Assembly: GCA_050699575.1 (NCBI GenBank)
Contig: JBOHFG010000101.1
Span: 18,624-82,623, forward strand
Length of the DNA: 64,000 nucleotides
Direction: 5' to 3'
Origin: GCA-003244245 sp050699575
GTDB taxonomy: Bacteria > Actinomycetota > Actinomycetes > Mycobacteriales > Pseudonocardiaceae
Made by a program: the position numbers and the translations under genes. Below the pieces are notes generated by a model, which worked only from the letters and a program-made list of their open reading frames with translations, ran no database searches and had not been told where the DNA came from. This document shows positions 15,109 through 24,249 of the stretch, in pieces; the stretch's first letter is position 1, and each line of letters starts with the position of its first letter.

Positions 15109-17622
15109 TTAGCTATAACTGATCTCCGCGTGGCGGGTACCCGCCGGCAGGTGGACGTCTGGTCCGAGCATTGTTGCGGGCATCGCGTCCGCCGTAGCGG
15201 TGGTGAGTAGACCGAGCCGACATGGGTAGATGTAGCGCACACCGGGCACGGGTACGGGGATATCTATGGTGATCAGCTTCGCCGCTTGGTCGTGTCGCAG
15301 GGTGTAGCCGAACGTTGTTCCGAAAACGGTCGGGGACTCAGCCACGCTGACCGAGTGGCCGCCGTCGCCGCGTAACCAGGCTGGTATGACGCCTGGGGCG
15401 AGGTAGATGTGTGGGTCGTCGTCCTCGCCGGCTTCGAAGAAGAGGATGTCGCGCAGCAACAGGGTGAACTCGGCCGCAGCCCAGCCGTGGGGGATGTCGC
15501 CCATGTACCACCAGCGGTCTGGGATCTCGGCGAGATTGCTGGCAATCGGGTAGGCGTGTTGTTCGTTCCAGACTCCGTGGGATACCTGCCACGATTGGCC
15601 GGTGTCGGCTGGGTTGTCGGTCCGTGAGATTCTGGCGAATGCCGCGTTACTGACTGCCCAGGCGAGGCAGGCGTCCATGCGTTCGACGTCGCCGAGTAGT
15701 AGGAAAGCATGGGCCAGTTGCAGGGTGACGTAGGGCCCGTAGGCATGCCAGGCACTGTCGTGGCGGAACCCGCCGGTGACGAAGTGCGTCCAGATCGTTT
15801 CGAGAGTCATGCGAAACGCGTGGTCGATGTCGGTGCCGAGCTTGGCTCCGTAGTAGAGCCGGGTTGGGTGGAAGTAGCAGAGCGCGCCGATGACGGTGGA
15901 GTCCAGCCGTCCGACATCGGCCGGGCCGGTTGGTATAAAGGTTTGCCATTGGCCCTGCGCTGCCTGCTGCCCCAGTACCCATCGGATCGAATCGGCGGTC
16001 GCGGTCTTCAAGCTGTCGAACGCTGCCCAGAGTTCCGCAATTTCGGGCCGACCCAGTCGCTCGGCCAGTCGGGCTGCCTCGTAGAGCCCGGCTAGTCCCC
16101 ATAGATCGTCCCAGTAGTGTGGTTTATCTTTGTCGCCGATGTGCTCGGCGCTCCATCCGGAGGGCAGGAGCCCGAATTGGCTGCGGTTGTCGCGAATCCA
16201 CCGGGCGCCGTCGGTGACGTAGGGCGCGTACACCTTGGCGCCGAACGCGGCTCCGGCTCCCTGGATGCGGTCGAATCGGCCGAATGCCCACAGTGCCTCA
16301 CCGTTTGCGTCCCATTCTTGATCGTTACGTTCGTGGTCGCCGCCGAAGAAGCCGTGCTCGTTGACAGCTCCGATTGTGTTGTAGCCGGTGTTGAATACGG
16401 TTGGGTAGTACTGGCCGAACTGGGTGCCCGCCAATCCTGAGTCGCCGGCCAGTGCGCAGGCGATGCCCTCCACGGAGGAGTCGCGAATCCAGAACGAGTC
16501 GTAGATGGTTGGCCCGGGGTGAATGGCACCGTTGTCGGCCAGGATTAACAGGTCGGCCCGGCAGGAGCGGTAGAGGTCGAACAGGTGTGTCACCACGGGC
16601 GGTAGGCTGACCTGCAGGCCCGAACCGTTCAGCTTGCCCTGCCAGAAAGCGAGGTTGGCCGCCTCAAGGTCGGACGCCGGCGGCGCTGCTAGTTCAGCGA
16701 AGTCGCTCGGGTCGCGGAAGTCGTCGACGGGCAATCGCAGGTCGCGCGTGAACGATTCGCCGGCTGCGAGGTCGAACGGCCACAGGAACGCCGCTGTGCA
16801 TAGGCCCGCGGTGCTGTCGTGTGCGGTGTCGGCACCGTTGAGGGCGCGACCAGCCGCCAGATCCGTGAAGGGGTTGGTGGCCAGGTACTGGTCGGGGTCC
16901 CCCGAGCCATTCGGATTGCCGTACAGGCCGTACGAGATGGGCGCGATGTCGAAGACCGGCCCGGAACCGGTGTTGGTTTCCAGCCGCCGGTCTGTGGGTA
17001 GGTAGCGCAGGAAGCTCAACTGGGAGTCGGCCAGGTAGCGTCCGGCTCGGTCGTGGCGGACGAACCCGCTGGGCTTAATCGGGCTGATGCCCACCCCGAG
17101 CCGACCTGCGACAGCATCGGCGCCGGTCGCGGTGACAGTGAGGCGGTTCAGCACGATCGAGCGCTGTCGTGATCCGACGGTGGTGCCGAGAGTCCGCTGG
17201 GTAAGTTGGACTCCCATCGGTGGGCGGTAAGTCGTGATTATGATGGGCAGGTAGCCGTCCTGGCGGTGCTGCTCCAAGGCGGGCGAGGCGATGCCAGGCT
17301 CCAGCCATTGGGGCAGGTGCAGGCCGCCTGCCGCGTCCATGAGGAAGAACGACACTGCGTACCGCTCGTAGACAGGTTCGATCTCACCGGCCTGACCGAT
17401 CAGGCTCTCCTGGCGCGCATCTTTCACTCCGATCATGCCCCAATAGCGATACAGAGCGTTCGAGCAGAGTGCGGCCTCCTTGGAGTTGAACAGACCGCTG
17501 TCGAACTCCTCGATCCAGCGGCGAAACGTCTGCTGCAACCACCAGGGCAGCGGGTAGGGCGAGCGGCGGGCCCAGGCACGCCACATCACCTCGTAGAATA
17601 TTCGCTCGTGCGGCAGGGCCAC
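15109..17622 (-). CDS. six-hairpin (alpha/alpha)6-barrel glycosidase, glucoamylase/GH63-like
   Basis: The product is about 837 aa. A GTG at 17622 with AAAGG upstream is preferred; an ATG at 17652 inside the preceding gene would add 10 residues. The N-terminal 350 residues are beta-rich (IITTYRPPMGVQ; GSRQRSIVLNRLTV). The C-terminal half has the helical-barrel motifs of glucoamylase and glycogen-debranching-type enzymes: YDSFWIRDSSVEGIACAL, EWDANGEALWAFGRF, GLLPSGWSAEHIGDKDKPHY and GDIPHGWAAAEF. The acidic residues in the WIRDS, EWDANG and AAEF segments are likely substrate or catalytic carboxylates by analogy. No signal peptide is seen. The gene starts at the stop of the copper-oxidase-like gene, forming an operon. 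The substrate is unknown. Confidence 0.75.
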   Translation of the reverse strand: MALPHERIFYEVMWRAWARRSPYPLPWWLQQTFRRWIEEFDSGLFNSKEAALCSNALYRYWGMIGVKDARQESLIGQAGEIEPVYERYAVSFFLMDAAGGLHLPQWLEPGIASPALEQHRQDGYLPIIITTYRPPMGVQLTQRTLGTTVGSRQRSIVLNRLTVTATGADAVAGRLGVGISPIKPSGFVRHDRAGRYLADSQLSFLRYLPTDRRLETNTGSGPVFDIAPISYGLYGNPNGSGDPDQYLATNPFTDLAAGRALNGADTAHDSTAGLCTAAFLWPFDLAAGESFTRDLRLPVDDFRDPSDFAELAAPPASDLEAANLAFWQGKLNGSGLQVSLPPVVTHLFDLYRSCRADLLILADNGAIHPGPTIYDSFWIRDSSVEGIACALAGDSGLAGTQFGQYYPTVFNTGYNTIGAVNEHGFFGGDHERNDQEWDANGEALWAFGRFDRIQGAGAAFGAKVYAPYVTDGARWIRDNRSQFGLLPSGWSAEHIGDKDKPHYWDDLWGLAGLYEAARLAERLGRPEIAELWAAFDSLKTATADSIRWVLGQQAAQGQWQTFIPTGPADVGRLDSTVIGALCYFHPTRLYYGAKLGTDIDHAFRMTLETIWTHFVTGGFRHDSAWHAYGPYVTLQLAHAFLLLGDVERMDACLAWAVSNAAFARISRTDNPADTGQSWQVSHGVWNEQHAYPIASNLAEIPDRWWYMGDIPHGWAAAEFTLLLRDILFFEAGEDDDPHIYLAPGVIPAWLRGDGGHSVSVAESPTVFGTTFGYTLRHDQAAKLITIDIPVPVPGVRYIYPCRLGLLTTATADAMPATMLGPDVHLPAGTRHAEISYS

Positions 17623-17633
17623 AGGAATGCCTT

Positions 17634-19982
17634 TCAGCTCAGGTGAACCCATGCCGCGGGCGAGGGGATGGCGGCCTGGTCGACGACGAATAACAGATAC
17701 CAGCCCGGCGGAGCGAGGTTCGATGAGTTCGGCAGCTGCAAGCTGAGAGTGTCCGCGCTGCTCACAACCAGCGGCAGGTCGACCAGCCGCTGCTCGAGGT
17801 CGCTGGAATGTGTGGTGGCACCGGGACGGATCAACGAGGCGGTGACGATGCTGCCAGCGTTCGGAACCGTGACAGACAAGTGCGCACCGTAGACGACCTC
17901 GGTTTGCGCTGGCGTGACCGACGGTCGGGAGCCGGCGAACAAGTACGGTGGCCAGAAGACCTCGATGCGCAGCTCTTCGGTCTTGCGTTGCGGGTTGGAA
18001 CCGGCGGTGACGACTTTGCCGTCCGGCATCAGCAAGGCGATTGAGTGATACAGCCGCGGTACCCTGCTCTCGGCGGCCATGTGCCACTGACCTGTGCCTG
18101 GGTGATAGATCTCGGCACCGAGCGCCGCCTGGGCGGTGGTCTCCTCCATCATGGCGCCCCCGTTGACCAACACGGTGCGGTCCGGCAGCAACGTGGCGCA
18201 CAGATGCATCCGGCCCATAGTGAGGTTGGCGGCAGGCACATAGGCCGGAGCGGCGGCAGTGAGATCGACGATAGCGGTCGAAGCGGTGGCACCGGCTTGG
18301 TTGTGCATGTCGTAGGGCCCTCCGCCGATGATCATGACCTGTTGGGCCTGTGCTGGTGGCAGGAGAACGCTGCTGGACTGATTGCGACTACCCGCAGCGG
18401 GTAAGCCCGGTACGTCGATGGTGGAGTTGGTGGGCATGTCCCAGATCGCCGGCCGCACGCCGTTGTTGTCGCCGTACTGGCCGCCGCTGTAGAACACCCG
18501 GCCATCGGCCAGCAGGAACAGATGCCCGTACGAGGGCCAGTGCGATGACACCGGCTGCTGCGCCCAGCCCACACCGTCGGTGTACATCTCCGGAACGATG
18601 TTCAGCATGCTGGTTTCATCCAGCCCCGCCGTGGCCAGCACTCGCCCGTCACCCAGCGTCAGCAGCGACGGATACCAGCGTCCACCTGCCATCTGCTGTT
18701 GCGGCGTCCACGTCAGGGCGACCGGATCGAAAGTGATCGACTGTCGCAAACCCAGAAAGGGATCATACTGCTCGGTACCGCCGGCTGCCAGCAGCCTGCC
18801 GTCGGGCAGGAACGCGTGCCCCACGCAGAATAGGTCGACCGGGGTGACTGGCTGCACGCTATCTGGGCCCGGGTAGTGCCACACCGTGGTGCCGTATTGG
18901 TGTGCGTTGTGCCGGTCCGGGTCGTTGCTCGACCCCGCGAAAAAGATGACATCGCCGGTGTGCAGCAGCGCGGCGTGCACGGCCAGAGTGCCGGAGTCCT
19001 GTTCCAGCAGCCGCCAGACTCCCATCTGCGGGGCCATCTGTAGATCAGTCATGGCATCGAGCACCCGGTAGTACGCGCCGTTCTGTTCTGGCGGGTTATC
19101 GATAGCTAGCACCACCAGATGTGGCTCATGCGCCGGACCCAGCGGGGTGGTAGCAACTCCGCCGCCCTGGTTCTCCCAGAATCCCCAATCCGGGACAGGC
19201 AGCCACGGACCCCAACCGTCAGCAGGACGGCCACGGCTGTCCAGCCTCCAGCCGACGCTGTAGTAGGCACCGTTTTGTCCCACCGGGTTGTCCACCGCCA
19301 GGACGACCAGCTCGGCGGTGCCGTCGCCGTCAAGGTCGGCCACCGCGATACCAGCGCCCTGGTTCTCCCAGAACCGCCAGTCGGGTACGGCCTGCCACGG
19401 CCGCCAGGTCTTGACCGTGCCATCCAGCTCCAGCGGGCCGCTGCGGTAGTAACCGGCGTTCGGGCCGTCCGGGGCATCCACCATGAACACAACCAGATCG
19501 AGCCGGCCGTCGCCATCCACGTCGGCCACGGTGATGTCGCCGCCGGCATTTATCCAGGAGAACCAGTCCGGTACCTGCTGCCAGTCGCTCCATCCGCCCG
19601 TCACCGTGGCAGTCGTGGGGTCGAGAGACCAACCGACGCGGTAGTAACCCTGGTTCGCACCGGCCGGCGCGTCGATCATGTACACGATGACATCGAGTTG
19701 GCCGTTGCCGTTCACGTCCGCGACCGCGATGCCGGCCGCGTCATTCTCGGCCGAGAACCAATCAGGGATGCGCTGCCAATCAGACCAGCCGCCGCTCAGA
19801 TTTCCTGCCCCGTCCACTGCGTGGCCAACGCGATAGTAGCCAGTGTTCTGGCCCGGAGGGTCATCGACCATGAGCAACACGATGTCCGGGCGACCGTCGG
19901 CGTCGATGTCGGCCACCGCAACTGAACCGCCAGCGTTCTCCCACGAGAACCAGTCGGGGACAGCGGTGAAATTTGTCTGCAT
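17634..19982 (-). CDS. galactose/glyoxal-oxidase-like copper radical enzyme with N-terminal FG-GAP/VCBS-type repeats
   Basis: The product is about 782 aa from ATG 19982. Residues 1-320 are five repeats of about 65 residues beginning [VI]PDWFSWENAGG and ending GYYRVG. Four carry a calcium-binding-type D-x-D-x-D-G loop (DIDADGRPD, DVNGNGQLD, DVDGDGRLD, DLDGDGTAE); the fifth has lost it. The remainder is a kelch propeller plus C-terminal Ig-like domain, with all radical-copper-oxidase ligands in place by alignment from memory: Cys in FCVGHAFLPDGR, Tyr in GRWYPSLLTLGDGR, the Tyr-His pair in RLYHSIALLMPDGK, and His in RPGATTHSSDLEQR. It would oxidise a primary alcohol or aldehyde to release H2O2. 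No secretion signal is visible at this start, which is odd for this class. Confidence 0.8.
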   Translation of the reverse strand: MQTNFTAVPDWFSWENAGGSVAVADIDADGRPDIVLLMVDDPPGQNTGYYRVGHAVDGAGNLSGGWSDWQRIPDWFSAENDAAGIAVADVNGNGQLDVIVYMIDAPAGANQGYYRVGWSLDPTTATVTGGWSDWQQVPDWFSWINAGGDITVADVDGDGRLDLVVFMVDAPDGPNAGYYRSGPLELDGTVKTWRPWQAVPDWRFWENQGAGIAVADLDGDGTAELVVLAVDNPVGQNGAYYSVGWRLDSRGRPADGWGPWLPVPDWGFWENQGGGVATTPLGPAHEPHLVVLAIDNPPEQNGAYYRVLDAMTDLQMAPQMGVWRLLEQDSGTLAVHAALLHTGDVIFFAGSSNDPDRHNAHQYGTTVWHYPGPDSVQPVTPVDLFCVGHAFLPDGRLLAAGGTEQYDPFLGLRQSITFDPVALTWTPQQQMAGGRWYPSLLTLGDGRVLATAGLDETSMLNIVPEMYTDGVGWAQQPVSSHWPSYGHLFLLADGRVFYSGGQYGDNNGVRPAIWDMPTNSTIDVPGLPAAGSRNQSSSVLLPPAQAQQVMIIGGGPYDMHNQAGATASTAIVDLTAAAPAYVPAANLTMGRMHLCATLLPDRTVLVNGGAMMEETTAQAALGAEIYHPGTGQWHMAAESRVPRLYHSIALLMPDGKVVTAGSNPQRKTEELRIEVFWPPYLFAGSRPSVTPAQTEVVYGAHLSVTVPNAGSIVTASLIRPGATTHSSDLEQRLVDLPLVVSSADTLSLQLPNSSNLAPPGWYLLFVVDQAAIPSPAAWVHLS

Positions 19983-20382
19983 AGGCACCAACCGGCAGGA
20001 GCGGGGCCGCGCTGCGCTGCGCGTGAGCTACAGCTATCCCACCCGCACTCGGCGACAATTGCAATAGCCGAGTCAGGCACGTGTGCCGCAGCTGGTGGCA
20101 GGTGCTCGGTGACCAGCGCAGATGGCGGTCCACTGCCGCCGCGCCGTCGGCGGGCTCAGACACAGGGCGAGGTGACCTACCGTGTTCGAGGGGTGTTCTT
20201 CTGTAGTGATGTGTGAGAGAACCGTCAGTGGCCGGGGCGGTGGCGTGAGAAAGCTGTTAGAGAACTGGTCAGGGCGTTCCGGGGCGTCTTTACTCGTCCG
20301 TGAATACATGTTCACTCACATGTGTCGGATGTAACCCGACGTGTTCGATGGCACCGGCTGACAGGGTGGGATGGGAACCGGA
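19983..20382. other. 400-bp divergent spacer upstream of kdp
   Basis: The region separates the copper-oxidase gene from the kdp operon. Just before the operon it holds two copies of ACATGT (20306-20311 and 20318-20323) separated by six bases, a possible operator for KdpE or another regulator. No -10/-35 pair stands out clearly, no terminator is visible, and no gene is supported. Confidence 0.35.
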
Positions 20383-20466
20383 ATGGCTGATGTGATCTTC
20401 GTTCTTCTGGTGATCGTGGTGTTCGCGGTGCTGGGGTTGGTCGCCCGGGGGGTGGAGTTGCTGTGA
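20383..20466 (+). CDS. 27-aa single-membrane-helix peptide upstream of kdpF
   Basis: The ATG at 20383 starts a 27-codon frame, MADVIFVLLVIVVFAVLGLV followed by ARGVELL, which is almost entirely one membrane helix with a charged end. Its TGA (20464-20466) overlaps the GTG of kdpF at 20463, the same GTGA junction used elsewhere in this operon. This indicates translation as part of the kdp message. It has the size and build of a second KdpF-like accessory peptide that might stabilise KdpFABC in the membrane. The reading frame is an observation; the function is an inference. Confidence 0.55.
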   Translation: MADVIFVLLVIVVFAVLGLVARGVELL

Positions 20467-20570
20467 GTGTGAACAATGCTGTGGGTTTGGACAATATTGT
20501 GGGTTTGGTGGTGTCGGTGTTGTTGGTGGCTTACCTGGTGGTGGCCTTGGTGCGGCCGGAGCGGTTCTGA
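20463..20570 (+). CDS. kdpF: KdpF, small subunit of the potassium-transporting ATPase
   Basis: The frame of 35 codons starts with GTG at 20463 and ends TGA at 20568-20570, overlapping the ATG of kdpA (TGATG). After a polar first 11 residues comes a membrane helix, and the C-terminus YLVVALVRPERF matches the KdpF signature (Y-L-x-x-A-L-x-x-P-E-R-F). KdpF is a lipid-like stabiliser of the KdpABC complex in the inner membrane. Confidence 0.9.
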   Translation: MSVNNAVGLDNIVGLVVSVLLVAYLVVALVRPERF

Positions 20571-22231
20571 TGAGCGGGGTTGTGGCGGGGTGGTTGCAGG
20601 CGGGTTTGTTGGTGGTGGCTTTGGTGGTGACCTACCGACCGTTGGGTGATTATATAGCGCACGTTTTTACCGCACCGAGGCATTGGCGCGTCGAGCGGTT
20701 TCTGTACCGGGTGATGGGGGTTGACGGCGACGCCGACCAGCGGTGGTCGACGTATGTGCGCAGCCTGCTGGCGTTCTCCGGGGTCTCGGTGTTGTTCCTG
20801 TACGGGTTTCAGCGGCTGCAGCACCACTTGCTGCTGTCGTTGGATTTCGGAGCGGTGAACTCCGACCAGGCGTTCAACACCGCTGCCTCGTTTGTGACAA
20901 ACACGAACTGGCAGTCGTATTCTGGTGAGTCCACGATGGGTCACCTGGTGCAGATGGCCGGGTTGGCGGTCCAAAACTTCGGGTCGGCGGCGGTAGGCAT
21001 CGCCGTCGTGATTGCTCTGATTCGCGGTTTCACTCGCTCGCAGACCGACCGGGTGGGCAACTTCTGGGTGGACTTGACTCGGGGCAGTCTTCGGCTGCTG
21101 TTGCCGATCGCCGTCGTATTCGCGGTGGTGCTGGTGGCGGGTGGGGTGGTGCAGAACTTCGCCGGCCCGCAGGACGTCACCACGTTGGCCGGTGCGCATC
21201 AGTTCATCCCGGGTGGTCCGGTGGCCTCCCAGGAAGCCATCAAGGAACTGGGCACCAATGGGGGAGGGTTTTTCAACGCGAACTCTGCTCATCCGTTGGA
21301 GAACCCGAACCCGTTGACCAACTTGGTGGAGATCTACCTGCTGTTGGTGATCTCGTTCGCACTGCCGCGCACGTTCGGCGCGATGGTGGGTGACCACCGC
21401 CAGGGATATGCGGTGGTGGGCGTGATGGCGGTCCTCTGGGCCGGGTCCACCGCGGCACTGAGCTACCTCGAGTCCGGCGCGCACAGCCCGGCGGCGATGG
21501 CCGCGGGTGCGGCGTTGGAGGGCAAGGAGGTGCGTTTCGGGTCACCGGCGTCGGCGCTGTTCGCCTCGTCGACGACGTTGACCTCCACCGGCGCGGTGAA
21601 CACCGCGCATGACTCCCTGACTCCGTTCGGTGGCGGGATCACCCTGGTCAACATGATGCTGGGGGAGATAGCGCCGGGTGGGACGGGCTCGGGATTGTAC
21701 GGCATGTTGATCCTGGCGGTGGTGTCGGTGTTTGTGGCCGGGCTGATGGTCGGGCGCACGCCGGAGTACCTGCAGAAGAAGATCCAGGCCCGGGAGATCA
21801 CGCTCGCCTCGCTGTACATCTTGACCACGCCGACTCTTGCCCTGGCCGGCACGGCCGTGGCGATCGCGCTGGCCGGGGAGCGGGCGTCGATCGCCAACCC
21901 CGGCCCGCACGGCCTGTCCGAGGTGCTGTACGCGTTCACCTCGGCGAGTAACAACAACGGTTCCGCGTTCGGCGGCCTGGCGGTGAACACCGTGTGGTAC
22001 AACTCGGTGCTCGGCGTGGTGATGTTGCTCAGCCGATTCGTTCCGATGATCTTCGTGTTGGCGCTGGCCGGATCGCTGGCGCGGCAGCGACAGGTCCCGG
22101 CCTCAGCCGGCACGTTGCCCACCCACCGGCCGCTGTTCGCCGCGCTGCTGCTGGGTGTGATCTTCATTGTGGTGGGTCTCACCTACTTCCCGGCGCTGGC
22201 GCTGGGCCCGATCGCGGAGGGGTTGCGGTGA
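20570..22231 (+). CDS. kdpA: KdpA, potassium-binding channel-like subunit
   Basis: The product is 553 aa with about ten hydrophobic segments and the four-fold channel-like pseudo-repeat of the SKT superfamily. Selectivity-filter-type loops include TNGGGFFNANSAHP (about residue 225) and SASNNNGSAFGG-like SNNNGSAF (about residue 460). KdpA selects and translocates K+ in the KdpFABC complex, which scavenges potassium at very low external concentration. The length is typical. It starts inside the kdpF stop and its own stop overlaps the kdpB start (TGATG), so KdpA and KdpB synthesis are coupled. Confidence 0.96.
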   Translation: MSGVVAGWLQAGLLVVALVVTYRPLGDYIAHVFTAPRHWRVERFLYRVMGVDGDADQRWSTYVRSLLAFSGVSVLFLYGFQRLQHHLLLSLDFGAVNSDQAFNTAASFVTNTNWQSYSGESTMGHLVQMAGLAVQNFGSAAVGIAVVIALIRGFTRSQTDRVGNFWVDLTRGSLRLLLPIAVVFAVVLVAGGVVQNFAGPQDVTTLAGAHQFIPGGPVASQEAIKELGTNGGGFFNANSAHPLENPNPLTNLVEIYLLLVISFALPRTFGAMVGDHRQGYAVVGVMAVLWAGSTAALSYLESGAHSPAAMAAGAALEGKEVRFGSPASALFASSTTLTSTGAVNTAHDSLTPFGGGITLVNMMLGEIAPGGTGSGLYGMLILAVVSVFVAGLMVGRTPEYLQKKIQAREITLASLYILTTPTLALAGTAVAIALAGERASIANPGPHGLSEVLYAFTSASNNNGSAFGGLAVNTVWYNSVLGVVMLLSRFVPMIFVLALAGSLARQRQVPASAGTLPTHRPLFAALLLGVIFIVVGLTYFPALALGPIAEGLR

Positions 22232-24249
22232 TGCGCTGTATCCCGGACGCGCTGCGCAAGCTCGATCCCCGGGTTCAGTTCCGCAACCCGGTCATGTTCG
22301 TGGTCGAGGTCGGCAGCGCACTGACCACGCTGTCGGCCATTCGCAGCCCCAGCGTGTTTGCCTGGGTGATCGCGGTGTGGTTGTGGCTCACGGTGGTATT
22401 CGCCAACCTCGCCGAGGCGGTCGCCGAGGGCCGAGGCAAGGCCCAGGCCGAGACCCTGCGCCGCACCCGACGTGAGACCACGGCGCGACGCCTGGTCGGC
22501 TGGCGTCCCGACGAACCGGGCCGGGCCGTCGAGGAGGAGGTCCCGGGCGCGGCGCTGCGGCTGGGTGACCACGTGGTCGTGGTGGCCGGGCAGATCATCC
22601 CCGGTGACGGTGATGTCGTAGCGGGTATCGCCAGCGTGGACGAGTCGGCCATCACCGGCGAGTCCGCTCCGGTGATCCGCGAGTCTGGCGGTGACCGTTG
22701 CGCGGTCACCGGAGGCACCACGGTGCTCTCCGACCGCATCGTGGTGCGGATCACATCCCGGCCGGGAGAGACCTTCATCGACCGCATGATCGCGCTGGTA
22801 GAGGGCGCGGCGCGGCGCAAGACGCCCAACGAGATCGCGCTGAACATCCTGCTGGCCTCGTTGACCATCATTTTCCTGCTCGCGGTGGTCACCTTGCAGC
22901 CGATGGCCCGCTATTCCGGGGCCGAGCAGAGTATCGTCGTCCTGGTCGCCCTGCTGGTTGCGCTCATTCCCACCACCATCGGCGCCCTGCTGTCGGCCAT
23001 CGGCATCGCGGGCATGGACCGGTTGGTGCAGCGCAACGTGCTGGCGATGTCGGGTCGCGCGGTGGAAGCCGCCGGCGACGTCACCACCCTGTTGCTGGAC
23101 AAGACTGGCACGATCACCCTGGGCAACCGGCAGGCCACCGAGTTCGTGCCCCTGCCCGGGGTGACGTCCGATCAGCTCGCTGACGCCGCGCAGCTGGCCA
23201 GCCTCGTTGACGAGACCCCGGAGGGCCGCAGCATCGTGGTGCTGGCCACCTCCGCCCACCGCCTGCCGGAACGCCCCACAAGTGAGCTCACCGGCGCCAC
23301 GTTCGTGGAGTTCACCGCCCAGACCAGGATGAGCGGGGTGGACTTGGCCGATGACCACCAGGTCCGCAAGGGAGCCGCGAGCGCGGTGCGAGAGTGGATC
23401 CACGGACACGGCGGCGGCCCGACCCCCGAGCTGACCGGGGTGGTCGACGCGATCTCCGCTTCCGGGGGCACCCCGCTGGTCGTGGCCCAGCGGCTCAACG
23501 GTACCGCCCGGGCGTTGGGTGTGGTCCACCTCAAGGACGTTGTCAAAGCCGGCATTGCCGAACGGTTCGCCGAGCTCCGCGCCATGGGCATCCGCACCAT
23601 CATGATCACCGGAGACAACCCGCGCACCGCGAGAGCGATCGCCGAGGAGGCCGGTGTCGATGACTTCCTCGCCGAAGCCACCCCCGAGGACAAGATGGAG
23701 TTGATCATCAGAGAGCAGCAGGGCGGCAAACTCGTCGCGATGACCGGGGATGGTACCAACGATGCCCCGGCGCTGGCCCAGGCCGACGTCGGGGTGGCGA
23801 TGAATACCGGCACCTCGGCGGCCAAAGAAGCCGGCAACATGGTGGATCTGGACTCCAACCCGACCAAGCTCATCGAGATCGTCCAGATCGGCAAGCAACT
23901 GCTCATCACCCGAGGCGCGTTGACCACCTTCTCGATTGCCAACGACGTCGCCAAGTACTTCGCGATCATCCCGGCCATGTTCGTCTCGGTCTACCCTGGG
24001 CTCGGCCAGTTGAACATCATGAGTCTGCACAGCCCGACCTCGGCGATCACCTCGGCGGTCATCTTCAACGCGTTGATCATCGTGGCGTTGATCCCGCTGG
24101 CCCTGCGAGGGGTCCGCCACCGCCCGTCGTCGGCCTCGACGCTGCTGCGCCGCAACCTGCTGATCTACGGGGTGGGCGGGTTCATCCTGCCCTTCATCGG
24201 GATCAAGCTGATCGACCTGATCATCCAGTTCATTCCCGGAATCGGGTGA
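22231..24249 (+). CDS. kdpB: KdpB, P-type ATPase subunit
   Basis: The product is about 672 aa, starting at ATG 22231 (or the adjacent GTG 22228) with GGAGGGG about 8 nt upstream. P-type ATPase motifs are complete: DESAITGESAPV in the actuator domain, the phosphorylated Asp in LLLDKTGTITLGNR, KGAASAVREW in the nucleotide-binding domain, MITGDNPRTA, and GDGTNDAPALAQADVGVAMN. It hydrolyses ATP to energise K+ movement through KdpA. The length and lack of heavy-metal domains fit the KdpB class. It overlaps kdpC by 4 bp. Confidence 0.97.
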   Translation: MRCIPDALRKLDPRVQFRNPVMFVVEVGSALTTLSAIRSPSVFAWVIAVWLWLTVVFANLAEAVAEGRGKAQAETLRRTRRETTARRLVGWRPDEPGRAVEEEVPGAALRLGDHVVVVAGQIIPGDGDVVAGIASVDESAITGESAPVIRESGGDRCAVTGGTTVLSDRIVVRITSRPGETFIDRMIALVEGAARRKTPNEIALNILLASLTIIFLLAVVTLQPMARYSGAEQSIVVLVALLVALIPTTIGALLSAIGIAGMDRLVQRNVLAMSGRAVEAAGDVTTLLLDKTGTITLGNRQATEFVPLPGVTSDQLADAAQLASLVDETPEGRSIVVLATSAHRLPERPTSELTGATFVEFTAQTRMSGVDLADDHQVRKGAASAVREWIHGHGGGPTPELTGVVDAISASGGTPLVVAQRLNGTARALGVVHLKDVVKAGIAERFAELRAMGIRTIMITGDNPRTARAIAEEAGVDDFLAEATPEDKMELIIREQQGGKLVAMTGDGTNDAPALAQADVGVAMNTGTSAAKEAGNMVDLDSNPTKLIEIVQIGKQLLITRGALTTFSIANDVAKYFAIIPAMFVSVYPGLGQLNIMSLHSPTSAITSAVIFNALIIVALIPLALRGVRHRPSSASTLLRRNLLIYGVGGFILPFIGIKLIDLIIQFIPGIG

